Positions 33,791 to 46,100 of a DNA stretch of 64,000 nt are shown here, one piece after another. Source of the DNA: Capillidium heterosporum (taxonomy: Eukaryota > Entomophthoromycota > Entomophthoromycetes > Entomophthorales > Capillidiaceae). The DNA lies in contig WBMQ01000001.1 in NCBI GenBank assembly GCA_016630905.1, forward strand, positions 1,116,001 through 1,180,000. The letters run 5' to 3'. The notes under the pieces are model-generated. The model searched no databases and was not told the origin of the DNA. It was given only the letters and a program-made list of their open reading frames with translations. Within the stretch, counting starts at the first letter, position 1, and the number at the start of each line of letters is the position of its first letter. Position numbers and translations under genes: made by a program.

Positions 33791-36459
33791 TTTATATAAC
33801 AACAGATATGGTAATATAGTTTGTTTTAAGGCTATGTTTTTAGAAAGACGAATTGCATATTAATCCTTACATTTTTTATACTTGCACCTATGATTTGGTT
33901 CTAACTATATTTTTAGCTGTTTAAGATATTTTCAGATATAGATAAAAGGGATTGAAATATCGATTTCAAGCCTATCTCAGGGTCTTTACAATATGCAGTT
34001 GATTTTAGAGTTTTATATAGTGATATATTAGGTTCACATTTTAGATTTAAGATGATAGGCATATATTCGCTCAATAATAAAGGATAGTAGATAGTAAAGC
34101 ACTTAAAATTAATATATATAGCATTTTTTATTTACATTACAGTTAGAAGGGTAGACCACATTATAGTACAGCAAGTGCGTTAAGGAGTTCAAGTGTCTTT
34201 GAGTCGACGGCTAGCAACGAACATTAAGTGCAACTAGCTATTTATTGTTGTAAGACTGAATTGATATTTGCTAATTACTTCTTTTTTGACTTGATCTGCT
34301 TCAACCTAACAATAAATGGGAATCGCATCGTGTCTTTTTTCTTACTATCAAATGGAATTAAATTATAGAATGTAAATCTACCTCTCATATATATACCTTT
34401 TATTTAACAAGCCATGGATCAGTCGGGTACACCTATACTACTTTATCCAATTCCGGATTTATAATATTGGAGATGAAATGGCATATATTAGGAAAATTTT
34501 TCCTTATGTCTGTATTAGATTAAAACGATTAATAAGAACAGGTAGGTAAATGTCCTTCTACCTAGAGCAAGGGTCGTGTAAGCGGCGGATCCTTTGTATA
34601 GTATTTCAAAGAAGCTTAAATTCGGAATTTAAGAAACCTATGACATACCAAGGCTTTTCTAGGCTTAGAAGTCCAAGAGATGGCTGTTAGTAAATTAAAC
34701 TTTATTGTATGGGTGCTCTTTATTCAACATAGATACTCCTTTAACTACGACTTTAAGGCTTTGGATCGGAACCTATTACCTGTGTCAGCCATCGTATATG
34801 AGCAGCACTATTCCCTTTTGAGAAATTGGTGATATACCTAGAAGATTCTAGACTAAATCTGGTAATTAGAGATACATATTAAACTTTGCAATATAGAATC
34901 TGATAGGTTTTAAATATAATCTCACTATATCCAAGTACTACCTTTTCCTATCCATAAACCCGGCAAAATGCACTTTATGGTTAAAGTTTTATGGGAATGC
35001 GTACATATTAAGTAAATCAAAAGTTCTTATACGAAAACAATAACGCACCTGTAGTTTAAATGGAATATATTAGTAGCGACATCATACGTGCTTCTCGAGA
35101 TGAAGATCTAGAAGGCTCTTGTAGTCATATGTATGTGTTTCATTTAGGTCAATAAGAAATGCTTGTATGATTCTTAATATACATGTTTCGATTATGAACA
35201 TTTAGGCCACCATGTTGGTGGAGCCTTAGGTAGCTAGAATTAGCTTTTATGGACGAAATCTTGCAAACTTTATGGAATCCATGAGCTTTCTCAATTTTTG
35301 TAGTATCATCAAAGCTGCATTCAAATGCCTTTTATTACTTTGTAAAATATGGAATGCTAAGTTTATAGTCATCAGTGCTGAGTTAGTGCTATAACCCCTA
35401 GCATAATTGAATAGACAGATTCCACAGGCTTATGTGAAATCAAAGATGATGAATGTATTAAGAACTCTGCCCTTCAAAGGATATAGCTGAAAACGTATAT
35501 TATGATGACTTTGCATGCTTTTAAGCTCATTCCCTATCCATAGATTTAGTGGCAATAAACTAGATGTAATAGTTTACGATTTTCACTATCCTTTATTGTT
35601 AAGCAAAAACGAAGCAGAGTTCCTCGGGAATTAGACAAAGTTTTGTCCTTCTCTTGCTAATAATAAACGTTGTTAGCCAGATACTAGTGTATATCTCCGA
35701 ATAAATTGATGGCTGGAATATGCTCAGAAAATTTCTCAGTATATACTGGCACCTTATAGTATAGTTCCTCGAAAACTAAAATAATTTTGTTATGTAAATC
35801 GAAATGAAAGTTTTAGAATAGTTGGCATACATATTAGTAATTCTAAAATAGACAGCAGTACCAAATATACTGGAAAATATATATCTAACTCATATAGAGA
35901 TTGATATAAGGATACTAAAATTTAGTTATGGATATCGGAGATTAGTATATAGGAAGGTAGGGATCAAAGGCTGTACATAGCTCATTTATTTATCAAAGAC
36001 TTCAGGATTCTATTCTGAATATATATATAGCTGGTATGCTAATAGACCTTGATTGTTTTGTAAGAGTACTTGAAAATTACTATACCAACCGAATTTCTCC
36101 ATAGCTTTAATACGAAGGCAAACACAGGTGCCATTTCCATCTCAAATTAATTTACAGCTTATGCTAAATGCTATCCAACCGTAAGTAGCAAATGGAACCT
36201 AGATGATTGCGTATACATTCTTCAATACCACCAAAATGATATACTCTTTGAAGTATATGGAAACTTTGAAATATCTCTGATACCCTTATCTTTTTACTCC
36301 CTGAATATTTACGAATTTTCGGAATAAGTAGACAAATCACTTGGGATTCATTTCGTAACAAAAACATGATTGGTCACTTTAGAACCAAATTTTTCTCGGA
36401 CTTCAAGGGAAAAGCTAGTTGTCAGAAACTTACTTTTCTAAAGCCATAAAAGTTATAAG
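33791..36459. other. AT-rich spacer with copy B of the duplicated segment
   Basis: No supported gene. Contains the repeat at 34288-34830. The frame at 36164-36367 (-) is unrecognised. Confidence 0.4.
34288..34830. repeat. Copy B of a dispersed duplicated segment
   Basis: Diverged copy of 30130-30600. On the minus strand near 34275-34385 a short frame reads MRGRFTFYNLIPF then RFPFIVRLKQIKSKKK and stop. Copy A keeps the same RLKQIKSK coding sense, so both may be remnants of one small gene. Confidence 0.5.
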
Positions 36460-37822
36460 ATGTTCAAAGCCCTACGATCGATCAGGTTATCTTCAGGTCT
36501 CAGCACCCCCCTCAAGCAGAAGTTCTCTACTTCGACCATTAAGGCTTCTGGAAACTCAGTAAGTACTTTTGTTTTTCCATCCAATTTAGTTGCAGACAGT
36601 TGATTAACTTTTCCATTAGTTAACCGTACGTGAAGCTTTAAATGCTGCTTTGGAGGAGGAAATGAACCGTGATGAGAAGGTTTTCTTACTTGGAGAGGAA
36701 GTTGCTCAGTATAACGGCGCTTACAAGGTACAAGCTTAATTTTCAATTCTCAAGCTAAATTTTTTACAACATAGGTATCCAAGGGTCTACTAGACAAATT
36801 TGGCCCCCGTCGAGTTATCGACACCCCTATCACTGAGATGGGTTTCGCTGGTTTAGCTGTTGGTGCTGCTCTATACGGACTTAAGCCAGTTTGCGAATTT
36901 ATGACTTTCAACTTCAGTATGCAGGTACTTATTTATATTTGCTTATTAAATTTATTTATGGTTTACCTTTGATGAATTTGATATTAATTTTTTTAGGCTA
37001 TCGACCACGTCGTAAACTCCGCTGGTAAGACTCTGTACATGTCAGGTGGTATTGTTGAATGCCCCATCGTCTTCCGTGGGCCTAACGGTGCTGCCGCTGG
37101 TGTTGCTGCTCAGCACTCTCAGTGCTTCGCTGCTTGGTATGGTTCCGTACCTGGGTTAAAGGTTCTCTCCCCTTACAGTGCTGAAGATGCCAAGGGTCTC
37201 CTCAAGGTACTATTTTGCTATATCCATAGCTGAGTTTACTAATTTTTTACTACTAGGCTGCCATCCGTGACCCCAACCCAGTAGTATTCTTGGAAAATGA
37301 ACTCATGTACGGTGTCTCATTCCCAGTTTCTGACGAAGTTTTGAGCTCCGACTTTGTCCTACCCATTGGAAAAGCCAAGATCGAGAAAGAAGGTAGTGAT
37401 ATCACCATTGTCGCCCACTCGCGCAGTGTCGGTCAATCTCTCGAAGCTGCCGAAAAGTTGGCCAAAGAAGGAATCAAGGCTGAGGTACATCAACTTATGA
37501 TCTATAAAACTAATCTACCTAGGTTATCAACTTGAGATCGATCCGTCCTCTCGACATCGACACCATTGTCGCCTCTGTTAAGAAAACCAACAGGTTGATC
37601 ACTGTCGAAGGTGGGTGGCCCATGTTCGGTGTTGGCTCTGAGATCTCGGCCCAGATTATGGAATCGGAGGCCTTTGACTATTTAGATGCCCCCGTATCTC
37701 GTGTCACCGGTGCCGACGTCCCTATGCCCTACGCTCAGAACTTGGAAGAGTTGGCTCTCCCCACTGTTGATATCATCGCCAAGGTCGCCCGCGATGTCCT
37801 GAACAAGAACAACAAGCAATAG
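36460..37822 (+). CDS. PDB1: Pyruvate dehydrogenase E1 component subunit beta, mitochondrial
   Basis: Beta subunit of the thiamine-diphosphate-dependent E1 of the pyruvate dehydrogenase complex (pyruvate to acetyl-CoA) in the mitochondrial matrix. Five GT-AG introns; the first is 36559-36619. [20 protein letters not shown] is a typical presequence. Family blocks follow in order: [134 protein letters not shown]. No defects seen. Codon use is biased to C-ending codons, matching high expression. Confidence 0.93.
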
Positions 37823-38735
37823 TTTTTGAAGTTGGTACCCTTTTTTTACACTAATACAGGCTTTTACCTACACTTTAATCCTTCTTCATATTTGTTGCTA
37901 TGCCTTGGATGACTTTCCTTACAATTTAGCGACAAATAGAACATTATATACTTTTTATAGATACTCGAGTGTTCGAATAGTATTTTTCATCATGGTATGA
38001 GATAACAGATTGTTACAATTGCTAGCATTACTCGCAAAATATTAGAGTTAATGATATTTACCAAAGTAAAAAACTATAATACTATATGAATTAGTGCGTC
38101 TTGTGATACGCACCAAATACGGTACTGAGTTAGTAGTCAACATGGTAGAAACCATATTATAGTATGCTAGCTTGATACCATACTTGATAAGTGCTATAAA
38201 TGGTACGGCTTTTAATCAACTTTTATCAATAAAGAATCCCTTAGATTACTTGAATAGAAACATATTTAGCAATCCTACTAATTTGATTATATAAACTTCT
38301 AATTCATTTAAATAGATAGTATAGCCATACAAAAGTATGATGAAAAGTATATATTCTAAAATATCTATTGATTTTACAACATATTTTTATAGCTTCGCCA
38401 GTCCTACTTTGCAGTTGCAAACCTACCTTGCAGTTTTTACGCTATTGCTTAAGAGGGAATGCAATTAAGCTGTAATCTAAAAACTAAAGACTTTAATGAC
38501 ATTGCATAAAATTCCAAAAAATAGAATTAGTATATAAAGTTTATGTTGAAAAATATGAGTGATTCGAAGGAATTATCCATGCTCAGCTTTGACCAAGTAT
38601 AATTACATAATAAAAGTACTTCTTTATATATCAAAAAAGTTATCTAAATAATATATTAGCTATTTAGAAAAGTATATTTAAGGTTTGTAAATTCTATACT
38701 ATACACCAATTTCCACAAATCATTTTCTAGAAGTA
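37823..38735. other. AT-rich spacer
   Basis: Downstream of PDB1; nothing recognised. Confidence 0.5.
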
Positions 38736-39187
38736 AAATCGACTACGTCACTCTACATGAGTAAAGCAAAGACCATCTTCATTGGAAACATTTATCAATG
38801 TATTTGATTGAGAAACCCCATCACCTTTACACCAATGTAAACGGTCACAGTTACAAAAGTTCCATCTTCTACCGAGTTATCACAGACTTTATATATCAAG
38901 GCGGGGGTTTCACTAACTACAATGGTATCGGTGGTAGATCCATCAATGGAGAAAAGTTTGCTGATGAGAACTTTACTTTGAAGCATACTGATAACTTACT
39001 ATTGCTAATTTATTCTGGTTCTCAGTTCTTCCTTTGCATTGTCAAGACTACTTAGTTGGATAGTAAACATGTTGTCTTTGCCTCTGTTGACGAAGGAATG
39101 TATCCAGTCAAGGAAATTGAATCTTATGGTTTCGGCAACGGTCAAACCTCTGCCAAAATTGTAATTACAAACTGTGGTGAACTTTAG
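38736..39187 (+). pseudogene. Cyclophilin pseudogene
   Basis: Decayed copy of the cyclophilin at 40020-40554. Recognisable parts are [52 protein letters not shown], then a TAG where Trp should be (39053-39055), then [35 protein letters not shown] and stop. The active-site Arg region is partly kept (FYRV for FHRV), while the N-terminal third is scrambled. Between KHT and GSQFF sits ATAACTTACTATTGCTAATT, which resembles the intron of the functional gene, so the copy arose from DNA and not from mRNA; the [10 protein letters not shown] exon segment is missing. Confidence 0.85.
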
Positions 39188-40019
39188 GTGTAGGATATTA
39201 AATTATTTGGGATGTTTATTTCATTTTACTTTGATGTTTTTTGTATACATCTAGATTCGAAATACTAAAAATTATAATTGATTGCCATTTCCATTTCTAT
39301 ATTTAGTAACAACTATGGCTATTTTAAACCCAGTATAGTTTATCTGTCATTAAATTATATATCGCTTTTAATTTATACATTATATACTTTTGATATCAAC
39401 ATTCACAAAATCTCTATAAATTCATACTTGAAGCAACTTTATTAGTATTCCTTGAGTTAGCAATACACTTGTGCATCGCTTTTATATGATCACAAATTTA
39501 AAAGGGTTACAATATTTAATTGACATGGCTATAATTCTTATTAATAGCAGTAATTGCCTGTAGTTTTCTATTTATGGGATATTGATTTCCATTTCATGTG
39601 TATATAGCTTCGAGTAGCCTGATCAGCTATTGTTATTAAATGAAGTTCTGTTGGATAAGGCAAAACAATACATAGGTGTTGGCTTGCTTTTCATATATAC
39701 TTGCCAAAGGAAAACACTTTCTATTATATAGTACTGCTGATACATATGAAAACGATACACATGTGCATTGCTACTTTAAATTACATGAATATGTTTAAAA
39801 CATGAATTTTCTGATGGTGTATCGCAAGCCATTGTCAAGTCATTTATATAAGGTATATACCGTATAACTCAATATCAAGCAAAAAATAGATTTTTAAAGC
39901 GCGATAGATTGTACAAGGTAAAAATAGTCTACTATGAATATAAAACATTACAAAATACATGATTGCAAAGAACCTTCAACAAAGAAAACACAATACTCTA
40001 GGAATTTAATAACCTAGAT
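39188..40019. other. AT-rich spacer
   Basis: Lies between the 3' ends of the cyclophilin pseudogene and cyclophilin A, which face each other. Nothing else seen. Confidence 0.5.
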
Positions 40020-40554
40020 TTAAAGCTGGCCACAGTCAGCAATCTCGATCTTCTGGGAGGTTCTACCAGAGTCGGAGCCGTAACCTTCGATGGCACTAAC
40101 GACGTCCATACCCTCAACAACGGAACCGAAGACGACGTGCTTACCATCCAACCAAGCGGTCTTGACGGTGCAGAGGAAGAACTGGGAACCGTTGGTTCCG
40201 GGACCGGCGTTAGCCATGGAGAGGATACCAGGGCCTAAACGAAATTAGCAAATAGAAAATAAATAATGTGTTACCAGTGTGCTTTAAGGTGAAGTTCTCG
40301 TCGGCGAATTTGGCTCCGTAAATGGATTTACCACCGGTACCGTTGTGGTTGGTGAAGTCACCACCCTGGCACATGAAGTTGGGGATAACTCTGTGGAAGG
40401 AAGAACCCTTGTAACCGAAACCTTTCTCACCGGTGCAAAGAGCACGGAAGTTTTCAGCGGTCTTGGGGACGACGTCGGCACGCAACTCCATGACGATACG
40501 GCCCAAAGCCTTGCTGTTAGCGGTGATGTCGAAGAATACTCTTGGGTTAGCCAT
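40020..40554 (-). CDS. Cyclophilin A (peptidyl-prolyl cis-trans isomerase), cytosolic
   Basis: Exon 1 is 40275-40554, the intron 40235-40274 (40 nt) and exon 2 40020-40234, giving about 164 residues, the usual length. Sequence is canonical: [61 protein letters not shown] (catalytic Arg, cyclosporin-site Phe/Met/Gln), [18 protein letters not shown], the ligand-site Trp in [13 protein letters not shown], ending IADCGQL. No signal peptide or targeting tail. Codon use is strongly biased, indicating high expression. A TATA-like TATAAAAGG lies about 48-56 bp upstream of the ATG. Confidence 0.96.
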
Positions 40555-40601
40555 TTTTGATGTTTTGAGATGAACAAATGTTGGTAATTTTTTCTCACTC
40601 T

Positions 40602-40610
40602 CCTTTTATA
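40602..40610 (-). promoter_or_regulatory. TATA-like box of the cyclophilin A gene
   Basis: TATAAAAGG read on the minus strand, 48-56 bp upstream of the ATG at 40554. Position relative to the transcription start is unknown. Confidence 0.45.
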
Positions 40611-41332
40611 CCAGTTTGACCTTCGTCCAAAGTGATAGGTTGACGTTGCCTCAACTATTTATAAAAAGTTTGATAGATGACGTTCTAGCAAATTAAACTT
40701 GGCTATATTTAGACTGCAAATTGGTGCCATATTTGAATATGATTGGCTTTGCTTAAGAGAAAGCTGACAAATGGAAGCCAGTATTATGTCATAGATCAGA
40801 AACGGAATAATTATGGCAAAGTTAACTTTGAACCTGCTGGGAACTAGTTTGATTGGAAAAGTTGGGTGCTAGTACATGAGTTTTATTGTAGAAATTAACC
40901 AAATTTATCTGAACGTATTGATAAAGCTTTTGGTACAAATTGGAATTAAGTGTGGATTTTCCTCATCAAATTATCAAACCTAATTCTGCACACGCCTCTC
41001 TATAAAAAAGCGAGCCGACTATTTGCAGGGTGGTTAGGAATCCCTTAAAGGATCTCAACCTATGGGATTTTTCTCAAGGTAGCTAATTACATATTTTAAT
41101 TTTGCAAGTTATTGGAGAAGCTTAAATGAAACTTCACTTTGGATCCCATGAGACAGTTTGTCTAATTTCTAGCTTTTGGAACTTTACTCCAGCTCCTCAT
41201 AAATTGACGTTCGATGAGGTAGTTAGCTTTAAATTGAACAAATGAAGTTGTCTTATCCTCTCCAATGAAAACATAAATCAACCAGCTCAAAACTTAGTCA
41301 AAAACTCAATCAACCAAGAGCTCAAAATAAAT
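40611..41332. other. Divergent promoter spacer (cyclophilin A / ING)
   Basis: Separates two genes transcribed away from each other. No gene recognised. Confidence 0.4.
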
Positions 41333-42386
41333 ATGGAAGGCATCGACTACAACCTGATTCTACAAGATTATTTGGATGGTAAATATATTTCTTCCATTTG
41401 CCTATAACATTGTATATATAGATCTCTCTGAAGTCAACCATGAGTTTAAACGGGTCATGTCTAAAGTCAATGAAAATGCCATTGAAGTAGAACGTAACTC
41501 TTCCTTTTCTTTAAAAACTAACTTACCAAATTAGGTTTACAAAATCGAGTCGAGCTTAGAGAGACCAACTTGTTCAACTTTTACGAAGTCAATGGGTATT
41601 TACAGGGCCCCAATCCTCAGGAACTGCAAATAATGGGTAAAATAGATAAAGAAATTCGAAACAGTTTGACGAAAGTCGAGGAAAACAAATTGAAACTGTT
41701 GAACGTCAAGTTGATGGTAAGTATGTTTGTTCCATTTTTAAAACTGATTTTGGTAAAAAGCTAAAGAAACGGTTGATGAAGATGGACCAGGAGGCGCTCA
41801 TTTGGGACCCTAGCTCTAGAAATGAAAATGTACCTTTGGAGGGACCTATAGGTAATTTACTTTTATTAATACAAAGCACTTACCTCAACAGGCCGTCGCA
41901 GATCCTCCCACGGTTCCAACGTAGGCGATTCACATAGGAACCGGTCTCGCACCAGCTTCAACCGGACTCAGCGCAAAGTCCCAAGGTAGTTTTCTAAATT
42001 TCCAACTCCTTGCATTAATTTTTAATTCTAAAAGAGGAGTTTACAATCGTGACATCAAAAGTAGTCGCATGTCGGAAGCTAGCGAAGATATGATTGATGT
42101 CAGTGTACGCAGCGATGAAGTTGAAGAAGAGGAGGAGGAAGAAGAAGAAGATAGTGGTTCTGATGGTAGACTGTACTGCTTCTGCAATAGGAGGTCGTTT
42201 GGCGAGATGGTAGGTTGTGATGGCGAGGTACTTTTTTTACTTTTTTAGATTAATTAATTGGGTTAGGATTGCCCTCACGAATGGTTCCACTATGAGTGTG
42301 TAGGTCTCGTCGAGCCTCCCAACGGAAGTTGGCACTGTCCCTCTTGTTCGTTAGGGTTACCAGCCCCCTATCCTTACGAAGAGTAA
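41333..42386 (+). CDS. ING-family PHD-finger protein (Yng/Pho23-like)
   Basis: Chromatin reader of histone acetyltransferase or deacetylase complexes. Seven exons with short introns. The N-terminal ING helical region reads [26 protein letters not shown], then [42 protein letters not shown] basic/Ser linker ([14 protein letters not shown]), a run of acidic residues ([12 protein letters not shown]), and a C-terminal PHD finger follow: [20 protein letters not shown], then [17 protein letters not shown]. All zinc ligands (C4-H-C3) and the aromatic residues of the H3K4me3 pocket (Y at the start, W before FH) are visible. Which of the three yeast ING paralogues it matches cannot be decided. Confidence 0.88.
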
Positions 42387-43164
42387 CTCCTTGAACCGTA
42401 TAGTCTACCTTGGTGCTGAGTATAAGAGAGTTGCCGAACGGGCTACTATCGAAAGTATGGATGATGATAGCAAGGATTGCTTTTATGTAATTATGTAAAT
42501 AGCCGCCTATGATGCAAATGAAATTTGCATTTCAGGATTTCCTATCTAATGTTCTATATAAATCAAAAGTATCTACTAGTTTAGTATGTATTAGAATTTA
42601 TTGAGCTTTAATATTGATTGTCTTTTTTTATAAATGCTGAGATTAGCTTTTTATTGCTGTGCTAAATTATTTCATATCGTAAAATTTAAAATAGTATTAA
42701 ACTTTGCAAATTGATTCAACTTTTCCACTGTGTTTGGTATAACTTTTACTGGTTGTTTCCAGTAACTAACTCTTTATCAGCTATCTTTTGCAATTTGAAG
42801 GTAGAATGGAGTGCCAAGCCCCTAACAATAAAGGTTGATATAAATTTGAAAATATTTAGATAAATGGGTTATTGTAAGCTACTATAATGCCATTTATAAA
42901 ATCCAAGAGGATATTTGAATTGAAATTGAAAATATGCCGAAACAAACTAATAAGTGTATAATCCTAAGCTTTGTAAATCATATCTAAGCAAATTTCAAAG
43001 ACTATACCACTCCTTTTAAAAAATCAATTCTCAATATATAAATACAAATAGAAGACTAGCTTCTCGATTATTCTCGAAAATAACTTCAAAGATAAATTCA
43101 TAAAAGCCTACAAGTAGTTCAATGATTAACTAAAATTTAATTCTCCTACCTTTAAAAATTCAAT
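42387..43164. other. Convergent spacer
   Basis: Lies between the ING stop and the TBCD stop. AT-rich, nothing recognised. Confidence 0.5.
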
Positions 43165-46100
43165 CTAACCCAACTTGTCAGGAACCGGTATATTGACCAA
43201 AGTATAGATTTCCTTCAAGTTTCCTAATAACTCTTTGCGATCCAAGTTCCAATCGCACTCCATAATTAACTCTGAAACCTTGCTCAGGCTCCCCTTACTG
43301 ATGGAGCTGGACTCCTGGATGAAGTTCTGTATTGCGAACGTCAAGTTGGACCCTGTATTCCATCGTACCTAAAGTTTATAGAATACAAAGGTTATCAAAG
43401 AGTTAATAAGGTTTAGAAATAGAAAGAAAAAGCTTACCGCCGGGTAAGGATGGTTCAATGAACTTAGGACATGCTGCCATAATTTGCGATTCAAAGATTT
43501 ATCACTTTCATTCAGGAGGTAGCAGGCCAACTTGGCTGTCAAGGTTAGTTGTTGAACATCCTTGGTCTTGCGGGTGAAGTAAATCAGTTGTAGTAACTTG
43601 GTGTTCCTAATGAGAATATAAAAATACCACTTTGCTTAGTACCGAGCTACAAACTATACAAAAAATCAAAATCAAAACAAAAAACCTACAAAGAAGTTTG
43701 GAACTCGACCTCAAGATCCATCAGAGTCATTGATTCGATCAAAATGATAAAGGTTTCCACCAAGGGGATCATAAGCCTAGTGTCGTAGAAGTCGACCAGC
43801 TGGGCCAACGTTTGTATAGTAATTTGCTTTTGGCTCAACTCGAGTTCAAGAAGGTAATCAGTTAGATTGTCAGTGATCAGTTCGGCCTACAGATCGCCAA
43901 GTTAGAAACTGTAAGATAAAAGTAAAAGTTACATTGGTCTTGCTGCGTGCACCAAAAGTGTACACTATACCTAACCATACAAACTTCCTAAACTTGGAGC
44001 TGCCTAGACAGTTGACTAGGTATGGTATGGCATCCTCTCGCCGCTCAAACTTGTGTTCCTTAAACGGGGTAAGATGCTCATCATCTTTTTCAGTGACAAA
44101 GCTGGACCAGATTTTGGGTACAGTTAGCACTTTGAGCAGCAGGTTTAAACTTGTTAATGCTAAACTGTCGATCCGTTCACAACCAAACTTCAATAGATTG
44201 CCTACTAACTCGTCGATTCGACTCGTAAACCAGTCGATATCTAATAGATTGGGGTTGGAAACTAGAGAGGTCAAGGTGGAAATAGAAGCTCTGCGAACTA
44301 GAGAACCGATATCTCCCTGACTGGAGATTTCATAATCTTCGAGAGTCAAGATGAGGAGGTCATAGGTTCGGTGAAGGAGACTGAGGCTTACAGTATCTGG
44401 GTAAAAATGTAAGTTTAAGGGACAGCTTTTAAAAAATAGATACCTAGAGAGGACAGCTTGTTGAGGATGATGTCGATGGTAATGATAATCTGTTCCAAAG
44501 TCAAACTATCGTTGAAGTTGGGATACTAAATATAAATGGTAAGCACGGCTCAATTTATAAAAACAAAAGATATTTACCTGTTGATGAACTTTCTCGATCA
44601 AAGTCTCCAAAACTGGTTCCAGATTCTGATCCAACTTGCAGTATCGAAATGGAATCACATTGTTGACCAGAATTCGCCCGTGTGTGCTTTTCTTAAATGC
44701 ATCCAAAAACATAGTGGTGTCCACATTGACGTACTCTGAAAGTAATCCCAAAGCTTTACCAGCCTGCTCGCGTATCTCGGTCTCAGTAAAGTTTAAATTA
44801 TCCTCCAACCTTGTCTTCAAACCTGTAACTTGAGCATCCGATAGGGGCCAGTGCAACCTTAGGAGCTGCTGCCAGCTTAGATTGAAGGCTTCTCTAACCA
44901 ATTTCGAATGTATGGTCTTCCACTTGAACTTATCTACGTCCAAAAGCAACTCGGTGATCTCGTTAAACGTCGTTGGGAAGCTGGAGACTATAGCTGAGTC
45001 GATAGCTTGCTGCAATGGAACAGTTGGTAGGCTGGTGGTTGATATAAAGAGGTTGGACATCAGATATCCTATGCAGAGTAAGCCGCCGTGCCACAGATGG
45101 GCCATGTTAGCTTTGACTAAGGTATCAACCTAAATGTATAAAAGTAAATTAATTGAAAGCATTCTGGAATAATACAATGGAGTGATAAGCCCCGATAACT
45201 TGTTCGATAGGGACCTTGGAAACGATGTTTCCCAAAGCTTCACAGGACAACTTCCTCAGATAGGGGTCAGGATGAAAGATCTTCACCTTGGCTAAGTGAT
45301 CGAATAACGCTAGTTTATAATCTGTATAGCTAAAGTGGTAAGATAAGTAAAATGCTGATAGAATTAAATGAATACTTGGAAATGTTCAAAGCGGCTTCTT
45401 TATACCCGTAGTTGAGGTTGCCGATGCGGAAATAGTCAGTTAAATTCAGTATAGCGATTCCATCGGGGAAAGCGCGCTATAAACCACAACGGTCAAAAAA
45501 TTAAAATAACTAAAAACAAATTACCAATCTACCAACAAACTCCTGGAAGGTAGCTGAGGCAGCCCTCCTGACGTTGATCTCCTTATCAAATATCGAGGTA
45601 ATGGCTAGACCATTATACAACTTAGCTAGCTTATTTGTAAATACGGACATGGGGTAAGCTCTCGAAAAGGACCACAGTACGAAGCAAGCGGCATCCCTAA
45701 CGTTGCTCCCCTTATATGTTTGGTTGACTTTGACATCCAAGAACAACCCTTCCACCACCAGGTCCAAAATATACTCTAAAAAGTCTTTTAAGATGAGGCC
45801 GCGTGACGCCAATTGGGCTAAGGTCAGTAAAGTACCGTGCCACAAATTGGTGTTGACCCACAAATTGATAGCACCGTTTGAGTCTAGAATAGGCTCCGAC
45901 TGTAGTTGCTGGATGAGATAGACGTTGATATCTTCGACCATAAATCGCGGTAACCGTTGCGAGAGTCTAGCTATCGATTTAGAGGCTGTCAATCGATTGG
46001 ATTGGTCCATGTCAATTAAGCCTTGGAATTGTAGCTGCAGACTGGATTCGACGGTAGGGTGGATTTCTATATCTTCATCATCATCCTCATCATTATATTC

